Part shown: in pieces, positions 33,727 through 43,164 of the stretch
Position numbering within the stretch: the first letter of the stretch is position 1
How the letters are laid out: each line of letters begins with the position of its first letter
Source of the DNA: Alistipes senegalensis JC50
GTDB taxonomy: Bacteria; Bacteroidota; Bacteroidia; Bacteroidales; Rikenellaceae
NCBI RefSeq assembly: GCF_025145645.1
Contig: NZ_CP102252.1
Location: 1,488,001-1,552,000 of the forward strand
Length of the DNA stretch: 64,000 bases
Reading direction: 5' to 3'
Translations under genes and position numbers: made by a program
The notes under the pieces: generated by a model
The model's input: the letters and a program-made list of their open reading frames with translations, nothing else
Databases searched by the model: none
What the model was told of the DNA's origin: nothing

Positions 33727-35280
33727 TCAGAAGGGCGCTTCGTCGTTGAGGTTCGCCGAGCGGTTCACGTCGAACTCGCCGCCCATCGCCGCACCCAGCC
33801 CGGCCGCGGGCATGCCGTTCGAACCGCTGGCATAGTCGTCGTAAGCCTGCTGGCTGTCCGCCGCCTGCGCGGGCGGCAGCATCGAATCCTCCATGTCGGC
33901 GAAACGCGCCTGCTCCTTGAGAAAGCGCAGGTTCACGTCGCACACGGCGCCGTTACGGTGCTTGGCGAGGATGATCTCGGCCATGCCCGCCGTGGGCATG
34001 CCGTTCTCGTCCTGATTGATGCCGTAGTACTCCGGGCGGTGGATGAAGGCCACGATGTCGGCGTCCTGCTCGATGGCGCCCGACTCGCGGAGGTCCGACA
34101 GCTGGGGACGCTTCGAGCCGCCGCGCATCTCCGTGGCACGGCTCAGCTGCGAAAGGGCAATCACCGGCACGTTCAGCTCCTTGGCGATCGCCTTCAGCGT
34201 ACGCGAGATGAAGGCCACCTCCTGCTCGCGGTTGCCCTTCGTGTCCTGGTTGCCGGTCATCAGCTGGAGGTAGTCGATGATGATGATCTTGATGTCGTTG
34301 TGTATCTTCAGGCGCCGGGCCTTCGAACGGAACTCGAAGACCGAAAGGGCCGGAGTGTCGTCGATGAACAGCGGAGCCGAGCCCAGCGGCTTGGTCGCCG
34401 ATTCGAGATGGCGCCACTGTTCGGGTGTCAGGCGGCCCGACTTGACATCGTTGCCCGAAAGTCCCGTCTCGGCGATGATCAGACGCATCATCAGCTGCAC
34501 GGAGGACATTTCGAGCGAAAAGAACGCCACGCCCTGCTCGTGATCGACGGCCATGTTGCGGGCCATCGAAAGCACGAAGGCCGTCTTACCCATCGAAGGA
34601 CGCGCGGCGACGATGATGAGGTCGGACAACTGCCAGCCCAGCGTCACGCGGTCCAGCGCCATGAATCCCGACGGCACGCCGCTGAAGGCGCTGGTGTTCT
34701 TCGAAGCCTCCTCGATCTGCATCAGCGCACGGGCCAGGATGTCCTTCGACGACTGTACCGAACGCTTGACGTGCCCCTCGGCGACCTTGAAGATCTCGCC
34801 CTCGGCGTAGCCGATCAGCTCCGTGACATCGGTCGATTCGTCGTAGGATCGTTTCTGAATCTCCGTGGCCGAACGGATCAGCTCGCGCTGGACGTATTTC
34901 TGGGCGATGATCTTGGCGTGGAACTCGACGTTGGCCGCCGAACCGACCTTCTGGGTCAGCTGTGCGAGATACGAGGCGCCGCCCACCTTCTTGAGCTCCT
35001 TCTTGACCTTCAGCCGCTCGGTCACGGTGTAGAGGTCGATGGGTTTGAGCTCCATCGACAGTTCGTTGATCGCCTTGTAGATCAGGCGGTGTTCCTCGGT
35101 GTAGAACGCTTCGGGGGTCACGTACTCCTGTACGGAGATGATGCTGTCCTTTTCGAGCATCAGCGCGCCGAGCACGGCCTCCTCCAGTTCGACCGCCTGC
35201 GGGGGTACGTTGCCGACGGTGTCGGTCATCGCTTCGAACGCCTCCCGGTTGCGGGAGGAGGGGGTAAAATCTTTCGCCAT
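33727..35280 (-). CDS. dnaB: Replicative DNA helicase DnaB
   Basis: A 517-residue hexameric 5'-3' helicase at the replication fork. The N-terminal DnaB domain begins PPQAVELEEAVLGALML. The RecA-like motor has Walker A ARPSMGKTAFVLSMARN and Walker B IIIIDYLQLM, plus PVIALSQLSR and the arginine-finger region. The start at 35280 (MAKDFTPSSRNREAF) was chosen. A longer in-frame opening upstream crosses the promoter box. Confidence 0.95.
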   Translation of the reverse strand: MAKDFTPSSRNREAFEAMTDTVGNVPPQAVELEEAVLGALMLEKDSIISVQEYVTPEAFYTEEHRLIYKAINELSMELKPIDLYTVTERLKVKKELKKVGGASYLAQLTQKVGSAANVEFHAKIIAQKYVQRELIRSATEIQKRSYDESTDVTELIGYAEGEIFKVAEGHVKRSVQSSKDILARALMQIEEASKNTSAFSGVPSGFMALDRVTLGWQLSDLIIVAARPSMGKTAFVLSMARNMAVDHEQGVAFFSLEMSSVQLMMRLIIAETGLSGNDVKSGRLTPEQWRHLESATKPLGSAPLFIDDTPALSVFEFRSKARRLKIHNDIKIIIIDYLQLMTGNQDTKGNREQEVAFISRTLKAIAKELNVPVIALSQLSRATEMRGGSKRPQLSDLRESGAIEQDADIVAFIHRPEYYGINQDENGMPTAGMAEIILAKHRNGAVCDVNLRFLKEQARFADMEDSMLPPAQAADSQQAYDDYASGSNGMPAAGLGAAMGGEFDVNRSANLNDEAPF

Positions 35281-35304
35281 TTGGTATCGGAATCTTTCAG
35301 ACTC

Positions 35305-35312
35305 CAAAAGTA
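35305..35312 (-). promoter_or_regulatory. Promoter for dnaB
   Basis: The minus strand has TACTTTTG as the -7 box, 25 bp before the ATG. A TTTTG block 19 bp upstream fits the -33 element. Confidence 0.65.
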
Positions 35313-35436
35313 GCGATTCGGCCGGAGAAAACAAAACGGCCGCGGCAAAGTTATTGTCGAAAACCGTGTCGATAACACGGTTCATCCGCAAACAACTCCC
35401 GCTGCATCCGAAAAACGGTCTGTTGAAAAAGATTTT

Positions 35437-35458
35437 CTAATTTTTCATTTTCAATTAC
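35437..35458. repeat. AT-rich intergenic repeat (short)
   Basis: CTAATTTTTCATTTTCAATT lies between the comF stop codon and the dnaB upstream region. It is a short relative of the AATTAAAAATGAAAAAT repeats elsewhere in the window. Confidence 0.4.
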
Positions 35459-36177
35459 TCCTTCACGCCCATTTCACGCCGGGAGACGGCGAAAGCGGCG
35501 ATGCTGACGCGGCAGCCGGGCGCGGCGCGGAGAATCTCGGCGGCGCAGGCGAGCAGCGTGTTGCCCGTGGTCATCACGTCATCGACCAGCAGGACATGCC
35601 GCCCGGCGAGCCGCTCGGGATGCCGGACCGCAAAGGCGCCTTCGACGTTGCGGGCCCGGTCGCGGCGGGATCGGAGGGTCTGGCTGGGCGTATTGCGCCT
35701 GCGGCGGACGCTGCGGCGGTCAACCCCGACACCCAGCTGCGAGGCGATTCCCTCGGCGAGGTACTCCGACTGGTTGTAGCCCCTCCGGCACCTCCGGAAA
35801 GGGTGCAGGGGCAGCGGGACCACGACCTCGACATCGTCGTAAAGCCCGCTCTCCCGGAGATGCCGCCCGTACCACGCGCCCATCTCCCGGGCCGTACGCC
35901 ACGCCCCGCGGTACTTGAAGCCGTGGATCAGCCGCCGCCAGCCGCTTCCGTGGACGAAGAAAAGGAATCCCGAAGCCCGTTCGACGGGCACCAGCCCCCA
36001 GCATTTGCGCGCGACGGGATTGTCGGCCTCGTTCCAGTAGCCGGTCAGGGGCGCCGTGGCGCGGCAGAAGGTGCAGACCGTCCGTTCGCCGCGTGCGAGC
36101 GGCTCCCCGCAGACCGCGCAGCGGGCCGGGAACAGCAGCGACGCAACGTCGCGCAAAAGGTCACTGAGGATCGACAT
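35455..36177 (-). CDS. ComF family phosphoribosyltransferase-like protein
   Basis: A 240-residue cytoplasmic protein. The N-terminal double zinc-ribbon has two CxxC pairs (CAVCGEPL and CTFC). The phosphoribosyltransferase domain has the PRPP loop VLLVDDVMTTGNTL near residue 194. ComF homologues take part in DNA uptake and, by some reports, replication restart. Its start overlaps the end of priA by 17 bp, which fits a role linked to DNA processing. Confidence 0.9.
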   Translation of the reverse strand: MSILSDLLRDVASLLFPARCAVCGEPLARGERTVCTFCRATAPLTGYWNEADNPVARKCWGLVPVERASGFLFFVHGSGWRRLIHGFKYRGAWRTAREMGAWYGRHLRESGLYDDVEVVVPLPLHPFRRCRRGYNQSEYLAEGIASQLGVGVDRRSVRRRRNTPSQTLRSRRDRARNVEGAFAVRHPERLAGRHVLLVDDVMTTGNTLLACAAEILRAAPGCRVSIAAFAVSRREMGVKE

Positions 36178-38419
36178 TGACGATGACGGCGATGGCTTTG
36201 AAAGCCGGATTTTCGGAGAAGGTTTTCAGTTCGGCAGCGAGCAGTTCGCGGGCCCGGGCCGACGAGGCGCCGCTCTCGATCTTCAGGAGCAGCCCCGCGA
36301 GGTACTCGCCGCGGATGCGATCGACGGGCGGGGTCATGGGTCCCAGCACGCGGCGGCCGAAGCGGACGCGCAGGCGTGAGGCCAGCTCCATGATCCCCTG
36401 ACGCAGCACCACGGGATCGCGGTGGCGCAGTGTGAGCGACGTCAGCCGCGCATAGGGCGGATAGAAGAAGGCTTCGCGTTCGGCGAGCTGGGCGCGGGCC
36501 ATCGCCCCGAAATCGCCCGCCACGACCTGCCGGATGACGGGATGCCCCGGCTCGGAGGTCTGGATCACCACCTCACCCCCTTCGGCGCGGCGTCCGGCGC
36601 GTCCCGCCACCTGCATCATCAGCTGGAAGGCCCGCTCGGCGGCCCGGAAGTCGGGATTGTTCACCAGGTTGTCGGCATTGAGAATGCCCACCAGCGAGAC
36701 GCCTCCGAAATCGAACCCTTTGGTGATCATCTGCGTTCCGACCAGAATGTCGGTCTTGCGCGCCTCGAAATCGGCGATGATGGCGTTGAAAGCCTTTTCG
36801 GAAGTCACGCTGTCGCGGTCCAGACGGGCCACCCGCGCTTCGGGGAAAATCCGGGAAATCTCCTCCTCGACCTTCTCCGTCCCGAAGCCCATCGGAATCA
36901 CGTCCGTAACCTTGCACGAGGGGCATTTCGCCGGGACCTCAGCCGTGTAGCCGCAATAGTGGCAGACGAGTTTCCGCCCGCTCTTATGGTAGGTCAGCGT
37001 GACGTTGCAGTGGGGACAGCGGGCCGTCCAGCCGCACTCGGAGCACTCGACATAGGGCGAGAAGCCGCGGCGGTTCTGGAACAGCATCACCTGCTCGCCC
37101 CGGTCGAGGGCCTCGCCGATCCTGTCCAGCAGGAGTTTGTTGAAATGGGCCTTGCGCTCGCCGCGCTTGGCGGCCCGCAGGGTGTCGGAAACGAGGATCT
37201 CGGGCGGCCGGGCATCGCCGTAACGCTCCGTGAGCTCGGCCCGGCCGTATTTGCCCGACGCGGCGTTGAGCCACGTTTCGAGCGACGGCGTGGCGCTCCC
37301 CAGCAGCGTGCGGCCCCCCATAAGACGGGCCATCACCACGGCGCAGTCGCGGGCGTTGTAGCGCGGCGCAGGCTCCGTCTGCTTGTAGCTGGCGTCGTGC
37401 TCCTCGTCAACGACGATCAGCTGCAACCGTTTCAGCGGCAGGAAGATCGACGAGCGGACCCCGACGACGAACTCGCCCCCTTCGGAGCGGTTCAGCCGCA
37501 GATAGGTTTCCGTGCGGCGGCGGTTGGTGAGTTTCGAATGGTAGGGCGTGACTCGGCTGCCGAAAATGCGCTCCATGCGCGCGATGAGCTGCGCCGTGAG
37601 GGCGATTTCGGGGACCAGCAACAGCACGTCGCCGCCGCGCGCCAGCACCTCGGCGATCAGGTGGATGTAGATTTCGGTCTTGCCCGAACCGGTGATCCCT
37701 TGCAGCAGGGCCGTGCTCTTCCCGGCGGCGAACTGCCCGCGCAGCTCGTCCAGCGCCTTCTGTTGGTGCGGGGTCAGTTCCGGAAGCCGGAATGCCGAGC
37801 CGCCGCGCTCGACGGTACGTTCCCGCTCGGTGCAGACGATCAGTTTCTTACGTTCCAGAGCGTGCAGCACGGCGTAGTCGGCCCGGAGCAGACGGCGGGC
37901 CACCTCGCCCGTCGAAATGCGCGTCTCGTCGCCGGCCGTGGCCAGCTCCAGCAACGCTTCGTACTGTTTCGGGGCGCGCCGTTCGAGTTTTTCGCACGCC
38001 TCGTGGAAGGCCGTCTCGTCGTGGAGCTCCCGCGCCAAAGCGACGTAACACTCCGTCCGGGGCCGGAACTCGTCGTCGGAGAACTCCTCCTCCGTGTCGC
38101 CCGAAGGCTTCATCAGCGCCGGCAGCGCCACGCGCATCACCTCGCCCACCGAACACATGTAGTACGAGGCTACCCACTCCCAAAGCGCCATCTGCTGCGC
38201 CGAGAGCAGGGGTGCGCCGTAAAGGACGCGGTGAATGGATTTGATCCGTTTGAAATCGGGCTTCCGGTCGTGGACCCGCCACACGATGCCCGTATAGAAC
38301 TTGCGGGGTCCGAACTGCACCGCTACGGCCTGTCCCGCCGCGACCTCCGTCCCCTCGGGAACGGCGAACGTATAGGCGGGCTGCGCCAGCGGCAGGACTA
38401 TGTCGGCATAGCGGAGCAT
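36161..38419 (-). CDS. priA: Primosomal replication protein PriA (helicase)
   Basis: A 752-residue helicase that restarts stalled replication forks. Order of domains: 3'-DNA-binding domain (residues 1-100), helicase lobe 1 with Walker A LQGITGSGKTEIYIHL and the DEEH box VVDEEHDASYKQ, then the zinc module with CSECGWTARCPHCN and CHYCGY...CPSC. Lobe 2 has GTQMITKGFDFGGVSLVG and QVAGRAGRR. The start at 38419 gives MLRYADIVLPLAQPAYTF and overlaps the yitT stop by one base. Confidence 0.96.
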   Translation of the reverse strand: MLRYADIVLPLAQPAYTFAVPEGTEVAAGQAVAVQFGPRKFYTGIVWRVHDRKPDFKRIKSIHRVLYGAPLLSAQQMALWEWVASYYMCSVGEVMRVALPALMKPSGDTEEEFSDDEFRPRTECYVALARELHDETAFHEACEKLERRAPKQYEALLELATAGDETRISTGEVARRLLRADYAVLHALERKKLIVCTERERTVERGGSAFRLPELTPHQQKALDELRGQFAAGKSTALLQGITGSGKTEIYIHLIAEVLARGGDVLLLVPEIALTAQLIARMERIFGSRVTPYHSKLTNRRRTETYLRLNRSEGGEFVVGVRSSIFLPLKRLQLIVVDEEHDASYKQTEPAPRYNARDCAVVMARLMGGRTLLGSATPSLETWLNAASGKYGRAELTERYGDARPPEILVSDTLRAAKRGERKAHFNKLLLDRIGEALDRGEQVMLFQNRRGFSPYVECSECGWTARCPHCNVTLTYHKSGRKLVCHYCGYTAEVPAKCPSCKVTDVIPMGFGTEKVEEEISRIFPEARVARLDRDSVTSEKAFNAIIADFEARKTDILVGTQMITKGFDFGGVSLVGILNADNLVNNPDFRAAERAFQLMMQVAGRAGRRAEGGEVVIQTSEPGHPVIRQVVAGDFGAMARAQLAEREAFFYPPYARLTSLTLRHRDPVVLRQGIMELASRLRVRFGRRVLGPMTPPVDRIRGEYLAGLLLKIESGASSARARELLAAELKTFSENPAFKAIAVIVNVDPQ

Positions 38420-39312
38420 CAGCCCTTGCCGATTGCCTGGAATCCCTTGCCGTAGACGCCCATGACCGAACCGACGGTCATGAAGGCGTCGGGGTCGATG
38501 GTCTTGACGAATTTGAGGATCATCGAGGTCTCGCGCTTGCGGCAGACCACCATGACGATCTTGGACTCTTTTTTCGAATACCACCCCTGCGAGTCGATGA
38601 GCGTGACCCCGCGGTGGACGTTATCGACGATCGCCTGGGCCATCTTCTCGTAGTCGTGCGTGACGATAAAGACCTGGCTCGACTGCTGGCTCCCGGCCAT
38701 GATCATATCGACCGTATAGCCCACGACCGCCGTCATCACGTAGCCGTAGATCACGGCGCTGATGCCCATGCCCACCAGCATGGCCGAGGCGATGATGACG
38801 AAATCGGAGTAGATGAGTATCTTGCCGTAGCTGACCGTGCGGTATTTGTTGATGATCATGGCCACGATGTCCGTGCCGCCCGTCGATCCGCCCTGCGAGA
38901 AGCAGAGCGCGATGCCGGCGCCGGCCAGAATGCCGCCCATGACGATCGCCAGCAGGTTATCGACGCCGAGGAAATTGCCCTCGGGAAGCACCTCCTGCCA
39001 GAAGTTCATGCCGAGGGAGATGACCACCACGCAATAGATGGTCTTGACGCCGAAATTCCACCCCACGATAAATCCGGCGACGAGCAGCAGGACGGCGTTG
39101 ATGATGAAGACCATCGTACCGATCTGGAAATTCAGCCCCAGCACCGAAAGGGCGTTGCACAGCACGAGCGACAGACCGGCCGCACCGCCGCCGACACCGC
39201 CCGCCGGGAGAATGCAGCCGATCCAGCCGAAAGAATACATCAGCATGCCGACAGCCATCAGGATATACTCCTTGACGGGTTTCAGCACGATATCCGGGGA
39301 AATGGATTTCAT
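38419..39312 (-). CDS. YitT family membrane protein (DUF2179 C-terminus)
   Basis: A 297-residue protein with five to six membrane spans (residues about 15-215). The motif GGSTGGTDIVAMIINKY lies in the middle. A soluble DUF2179 domain of about 80 residues (GVTLIDSQGWYSKKESKIVMVV...) ends the protein. The biochemical function is unknown. It lies between the radical SAM gene (12 bp) and priA (1-bp overlap). Confidence 0.88.
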   Translation of the reverse strand: MKSISPDIVLKPVKEYILMAVGMLMYSFGWIGCILPAGGVGGGAAGLSLVLCNALSVLGLNFQIGTMVFIINAVLLLVAGFIVGWNFGVKTIYCVVVISLGMNFWQEVLPEGNFLGVDNLLAIVMGGILAGAGIALCFSQGGSTGGTDIVAMIINKYRTVSYGKILIYSDFVIIASAMLVGMGISAVIYGYVMTAVVGYTVDMIMAGSQQSSQVFIVTHDYEKMAQAIVDNVHRGVTLIDSQGWYSKKESKIVMVVCRKRETSMILKFVKTIDPDAFMTVGSVMGVYGKGFQAIGKG

Positions 39313-39324
39313 AGCGACGGATTT

Positions 39325-40290
39325 TTATTCAACGTTATTTTCGGCGAAGATAGTAAAAAATTCGCCTTGGTATGCATTGCGTTCCTCCAATCTTTTTTCG
39401 AGCCGGGCGAGCAGCTGTTCGTTGCGTATCAGCCCCCAGTTTCGGCCGTAATGATAACGCGGGGGAGCCTCCGAGGCGAAACGCTCGACGACCAGATCGG
39501 GACGCAGGCGGCGGAGGATCTCGACGAACAGGTCGATGTACTCGTCCGCCTCCCAGAAGCGGAAGCGTCCGGGATCGGCGTCGTATTCGGCAGCCATCGG
39601 CGTCGAGCGGAAGACCTGCAACTGATGGAATTTCACGGTCGTGAGCGGCAGGGCGTTGATCCGCTCCGTCTGCGCCAGCAGCATTTCGTCCGTCTCGCCC
39701 GGAAGCCCCAGGATGAAATGCGCCCCGACGGGCAGTCCCCTCCCGGCCGTCATCTCCACGGCCCGGCGGGCGCAGTCGAAATCGTGGCCGCGGTTGACGG
39801 CCCGCAGCGAGGCGTCGTAAGTCGATTCGATGCCGTATTCGAGGGCCACATAGCGGTCGCGGGCCAGTTCGGCGAACCAGTCGAGTTTCTCCTCGTCCAC
39901 GCAGTCGGGGCGCGTGCCGACGACGATGCCCGCCACGTCGGGATGCGCCAGCGCTTCGCCGTAGAGCTCCTTCAGGCGTTCCAGCGGGGCGTAGGTGTTG
40001 GAAAACGACTGGAAATAGACCAGATACCGACGCGCCGTGCGGTAGCGGTTGCGGTGGAACTCGATGCCCTCGTCGATCTGCTGCCGGATGCTCTTCGACG
40101 GCATGCAGTAAGAGGGTGTAAACGCTCCGTTGTCACAGAACGTACACCCTCCTTTTCCAATAGTTCCGTCGCGGTTGGGGCAGGAAAAGCCCGCATCGAC
40201 CGAGAGTTTCTGAACCCGGCCGCCGAACAGCTGGCGGAAATAGCCCGCATAGGAGTTGAACCGCCGCTCGTCGCCCCAGGGGTAAATCAT
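39325..40290 (-). CDS. TIGR01212 family radical SAM protein
   Basis: A 321-residue radical S-adenosylmethionine enzyme. The cluster cysteines lie in SCPNRDGTIGKGGCTFC, the spacing of the YhcC-like subgroup rather than CxxxCxxC. GLPGETDEMLLAQTERI and the downstream TIM-barrel segments (VALEYGIESTYDASLRAVNRG) fit the family. The substrate is unknown; tRNA modification has been suggested for relatives. The start at 40290 overlaps the nuclease stop codon by 4 bp. Confidence 0.9.
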   Translation of the reverse strand: MIYPWGDERRFNSYAGYFRQLFGGRVQKLSVDAGFSCPNRDGTIGKGGCTFCDNGAFTPSYCMPSKSIRQQIDEGIEFHRNRYRTARRYLVYFQSFSNTYAPLERLKELYGEALAHPDVAGIVVGTRPDCVDEEKLDWFAELARDRYVALEYGIESTYDASLRAVNRGHDFDCARRAVEMTAGRGLPVGAHFILGLPGETDEMLLAQTERINALPLTTVKFHQLQVFRSTPMAAEYDADPGRFRFWEADEYIDLFVEILRRLRPDLVVERFASEAPPRYHYGRNWGLIRNEQLLARLEKRLEERNAYQGEFFTIFAENNVE

Positions 40291-41510
40291 CGGAAATCCC
40301 AGTCTGACTTGTCGTAAGTATCTTTCGGGGCCTGCGGGACGTTGGCGAAGAACTTGAATTCCACCTTCCGCTCGATTTCGGCGACCGAAGTCATATTCGC
40401 CGAAGGCTTGCCGCTCGGATAAGCGCGGTTCTCGAACCAGAAGCCGACGCACTGGATCTGATCGGCAGGGAGTTCCCAAAGGGGTTTCCCCGTGTCGCCG
40501 GCCTTCGAACGCATCAGCACGCGGTAGAAATTCGTCGGCACGACGCACGTCTTGCCGCTCTGGTCCGTAACGGTCGTATTGTCATTGGCGAAATAAACGC
40601 CCGACACCACGTACAACGTGTCGGCGCAGATATTCTTCCAGCAATCCTCCTCGAGCGACATCCACACGCCGCCGTTGAAACTGTTCTGCCACTGCGGGGC
40701 TACATTGGTCACATAAAACGTCTGCTCGTTGATTCCGAGACTCGCCGTCCGGTCGTTCGACGCGAGCAAGTGCCCTTTCGAATAACCGGGCTGCGGTTTG
40801 TACGATCCGTCGATCAGATCGGGCTGAACGCTTCGGGAAATGATCGGATCATAGGCCCATGCGTCCGTGCGCGTCTGCGACCCCCGGTAACATTCGTGCA
40901 GCGGGAATGCCGACCAGATGCCCGTGCGCTTATCGGCGCTGTAACAGACCGAATAGTTGCGGCCGCCCGGCGCACCGTCGCAGTAATGGGCGGCATAGTA
41001 ATAATCGTCCGGACGGTCCTGGATGGCAGGGAGTTCGGCCCATCCCGTATATCTCTTCAACCCGGAATCCGGATCGGGGTCCGGATCGGGATCGGGGTCA
41101 GGGTCGGGGTCCGGATCGGGATCGCTTTCCTCGCCGGTGTCGAACGCAGCCGAAGCACTCCGGATACGTCCGGTCGGCAGCTCGGCAAAGGCGTAGAAAA
41201 TATAGGTCGTCCGGGGCCGGAGACCGCTCACCCGGGCCGACAGGCGGCTGCCATCGACCGTGACGTCCTTGTAATCGACGAATTCGCCGAGCGATCCGCC
41301 GGTCAGCTCCGCGCAGGCGAATCCCGCGCCGAGCTCCTCCAGCACCCCGTCGCCGAAGCGCGTGAGGCAGGTCAGCTCGACGGTCGTGCCGTCGGCCGAA
41401 GCGGCGGGCGCCAGGAACCAGTCGTTCCCGTTATCCGTCTTTTCATCCCCGCAGGCGAAGAAGGCCACGGAAAGGGCCGCAAACAGAAGCGCAAAAATCT
41501 TTTTCATCAA
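40287..41510 (-). CDS. DNA/RNA non-specific endonuclease lipoprotein
   Basis: A 407-residue exported lipoprotein (lipobox AFFAC near residue 20). An N-terminal strand-rich, fibronectin-III-like domain (about 25-125) is followed by an Asp-Pro repeat linker (about 130-150), then a NUC1-type His-Me-finger nuclease. The catalytic motif YSKGHLLASNDR replaces the common DRGH and keeps the His. FYVTNVAPQWQNSFNGGVW carries the metal-binding Asn. It probably degrades nucleic acid outside the cytoplasm. The linker is encoded by a GGATCGGGGTCC-type short tandem repeat near 41067-41130. Confidence 0.88.
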   Translation of the reverse strand: MMKKIFALLFAALSVAFFACGDEKTDNGNDWFLAPAASADGTTVELTCLTRFGDGVLEELGAGFACAELTGGSLGEFVDYKDVTVDGSRLSARVSGLRPRTTYIFYAFAELPTGRIRSASAAFDTGEESDPDPDPDPDPDPDPDPDPDSGLKRYTGWAELPAIQDRPDDYYYAAHYCDGAPGGRNYSVCYSADKRTGIWSAFPLHECYRGSQTRTDAWAYDPIISRSVQPDLIDGSYKPQPGYSKGHLLASNDRTASLGINEQTFYVTNVAPQWQNSFNGGVWMSLEEDCWKNICADTLYVVSGVYFANDNTTVTDQSGKTCVVPTNFYRVLMRSKAGDTGKPLWELPADQIQCVGFWFENRAYPSGKPSANMTSVAEIERKVEFKFFANVPQAPKDTYDKSDWDFR

Positions 41511-41518
41511 CGTTGCGT

Positions 41519-41971
41519 TTATTCTTTGTGTTTCGAATCCATCCAGATCGTCACCGGGCCGTCGTTGAGCAGCTCGACCTGCATGTCGGCCCCGAACTGG
41601 CCCGTGGCGACCTCCCGCCCCAGCAACTCCGCGACACGGGCCGCAAAACGCTCATAAAGAGGGCGCGAAACGGCTTCGGGAGCCGCATGGATATAACTCG
41701 GGCGGTTGCCCTTGCGCGTAGAAGCCTGAAGCGTGAACTGGCTCACGACGAGCACCTCGCCGCCGGTCTGCACAACGTCGAGATTCATCACTCCGGCCTC
41801 GTCGTCGAAGATGCGCAGCCGGACGAGCTTTCCCGCGAGGTATTCGATGTCCTCCGCGCCGTCGTCGTTCCCGACGCCGACCAGCGCCAGCAGTCCGGCG
41901 CCGATCCGGGAGCGAACCTTGCCGTCGATGGTGACGGATGCGTGTTTCACACGCTGGATCAGCAGTCGCAT
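41519..41971 (-). CDS. dtd: D-aminoacyl-tRNA deacylase
   Basis: A 150-residue cytoplasmic enzyme that hydrolyses D-amino acids from mischarged tRNA. The motif VVSQFTLQAST and the C-terminal GQFGADMQVELLNDGPVTIW are both present; the latter holds the GlyPro pair of the active site. Length is canonical. It lies between the pseudouridine synthase (12 bp) and the nuclease (8 bp). Confidence 0.95.
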   Translation of the reverse strand: MRLLIQRVKHASVTIDGKVRSRIGAGLLALVGVGNDDGAEDIEYLAGKLVRLRIFDDEAGVMNLDVVQTGGEVLVVSQFTLQASTRKGNRPSYIHAAPEAVSRPLYERFAARVAELLGREVATGQFGADMQVELLNDGPVTIWMDSKHKE

Positions 41972-41983
41972 GGCACGGTCGGT

Positions 41984-42679
41984 TTACAGGTTTTCGAAAT
42001 AGGCCCACAAGTTGTCGCCCGCGGGCACGGGAGCCGTGACCGAAAGGGGTTCGCGGCGCACGGGATGCTCGAACTCGACGCGGCGCGAATGGAGCGAAAT
42101 GCCGCCTCCGGGCAGGGAACGCCGGGCTCCGTATTTCAGGTCGCCGCGGATCGGGCACCCGATCTTCGAGAGCTGGGCCCGGATCTGGTGGTGGCGGCCC
42201 GTCAGCAGTTCGACCTCCACGAGCGTATAGTTCGTACCCGCCCCGAGCGTCGCATAGCGCAGGCGCGCCTGCTTGGCGTCGCCCTTCGGAGCGTCGCAGG
42301 CCCGCGAACGGTTGGTCTTGCCGTCGCGCAGGATGTAGTGGCACAGCTCGCCGCTCTCGGGGTCGGGCGTGGCCTCGGTCAGCGCCCAGTAGACCTTGTG
42401 GATGCGGCCTTCGCGGATCATCTCGTTGAGCCGCGCGAGGGCTTTCGACGTTTTGGCGAAAATGACGGCCCCGCTCACCGGGCGGTCGATGCGGTGCACC
42501 ACGCCGAGGAACACCTCGCCGGGCTTGGCGTCGCGTTTTTTGATGAAGCCCTTGATCTGGTCCTCCAATGCGCTCTCGCCCGAAGGGTCGGGCTGCACCA
42601 GGTCGCCGCAGCGTTTGTTGACGATCAGCAAATGGTTGTCTTCGTAGAGAATATCGTCGGGAGTGAACATCGCACGCAT
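41984..42679 (-). CDS. RluA family pseudouridine synthase
   Basis: A 231-residue rRNA or tRNA pseudouridine synthase. The catalytic Asp is in VVHRIDRPVSGAVIFAKT near residue 65. LLTGRHHQIRAQLSKIGCPI and GDLKYGA are further family motifs. There is no S4 domain. The start at 42679 overlaps the cdd stop by one base; an in-frame ATG at 42670 is the alternative. The target RNA cannot be predicted. Confidence 0.9.
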   Translation of the reverse strand: MRAMFTPDDILYEDNHLLIVNKRCGDLVQPDPSGESALEDQIKGFIKKRDAKPGEVFLGVVHRIDRPVSGAVIFAKTSKALARLNEMIREGRIHKVYWALTEATPDPESGELCHYILRDGKTNRSRACDAPKGDAKQARLRYATLGAGTNYTLVEVELLTGRHHQIRAQLSKIGCPIRGDLKYGARRSLPGGGISLHSRRVEFEHPVRREPLSVTAPVPAGDNLWAYFENL

Positions 42680-43134
42680 TACAGAATAAAGGTGAAAGGC
42701 AGCAGCCGCGCCGCCGAATCGAGCACCGTAGCCGTGCCACGGCCGCTCATGATGACCCGCATCGGGGAGCCCTGGCGGCGTTCGACATCGACCATCACCT
42801 GCCGGCACTGGCCGCAGGGATAGCACTCGCGCTCCGAGGGGTTCGACGCGATGGCCAGCGTCTCGATCGGGTCGTCGGCATAGTTGGCCTGAGCGTAAAA
42901 CAGCAGCGTCCGTTCGGCGCAGAGGCCCGCGGGATAGACTTCGCTTTCGAAATTGCTGCCGTAGAGAATCCTGCCGCTGCGCAGCCGTGCGGCGGCCCCC
43001 ACGCGGAATTTCGAGTAGGGCGCATGCGCATTGGCGGTGGCCCGCTCGGCCTCGGCGACCAGTTTGCGGTCGGCTTCGGGAAGTTCCGCGAGCGCCGCAT
43101 AGTGTTCATAGTCGAAACAAAACTGCTTTTCCAT
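42679..43134 (-). CDS. cdd: Cytidine deaminase
   Basis: A 151-residue enzyme that deaminates cytidine and deoxycytidine to the uridine forms. Substrate contacts lie in APYSKFRVGAAA. The catalytic Glu and first zinc Cys are in LCAERTLL. The remaining zinc Cys pair is in YPCGQCRQVM. Size fits the homotetrameric type. It is the first gene of an eight-gene minus-strand series (through comF) whose genes are spaced at most 12 bp apart or overlap. Confidence 0.94.
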   Translation of the reverse strand: MEKQFCFDYEHYAALAELPEADRKLVAEAERATANAHAPYSKFRVGAAARLRSGRILYGSNFESEVYPAGLCAERTLLFYAQANYADDPIETLAIASNPSERECYPCGQCRQVMVDVERRQGSPMRVIMSGRGTATVLDSAARLLPFTFIL

Positions 43135-43164
43135 AAACTCCTCCTTTTTTACAGGGGTGAATTA

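Noticed and set aside
41060..41135. Possible CRISPR-like or VNTR array
   Set aside because: The 6-bp repeats are in frame and encode the Asp-Pro linker of the nuclease. There are no spacers.
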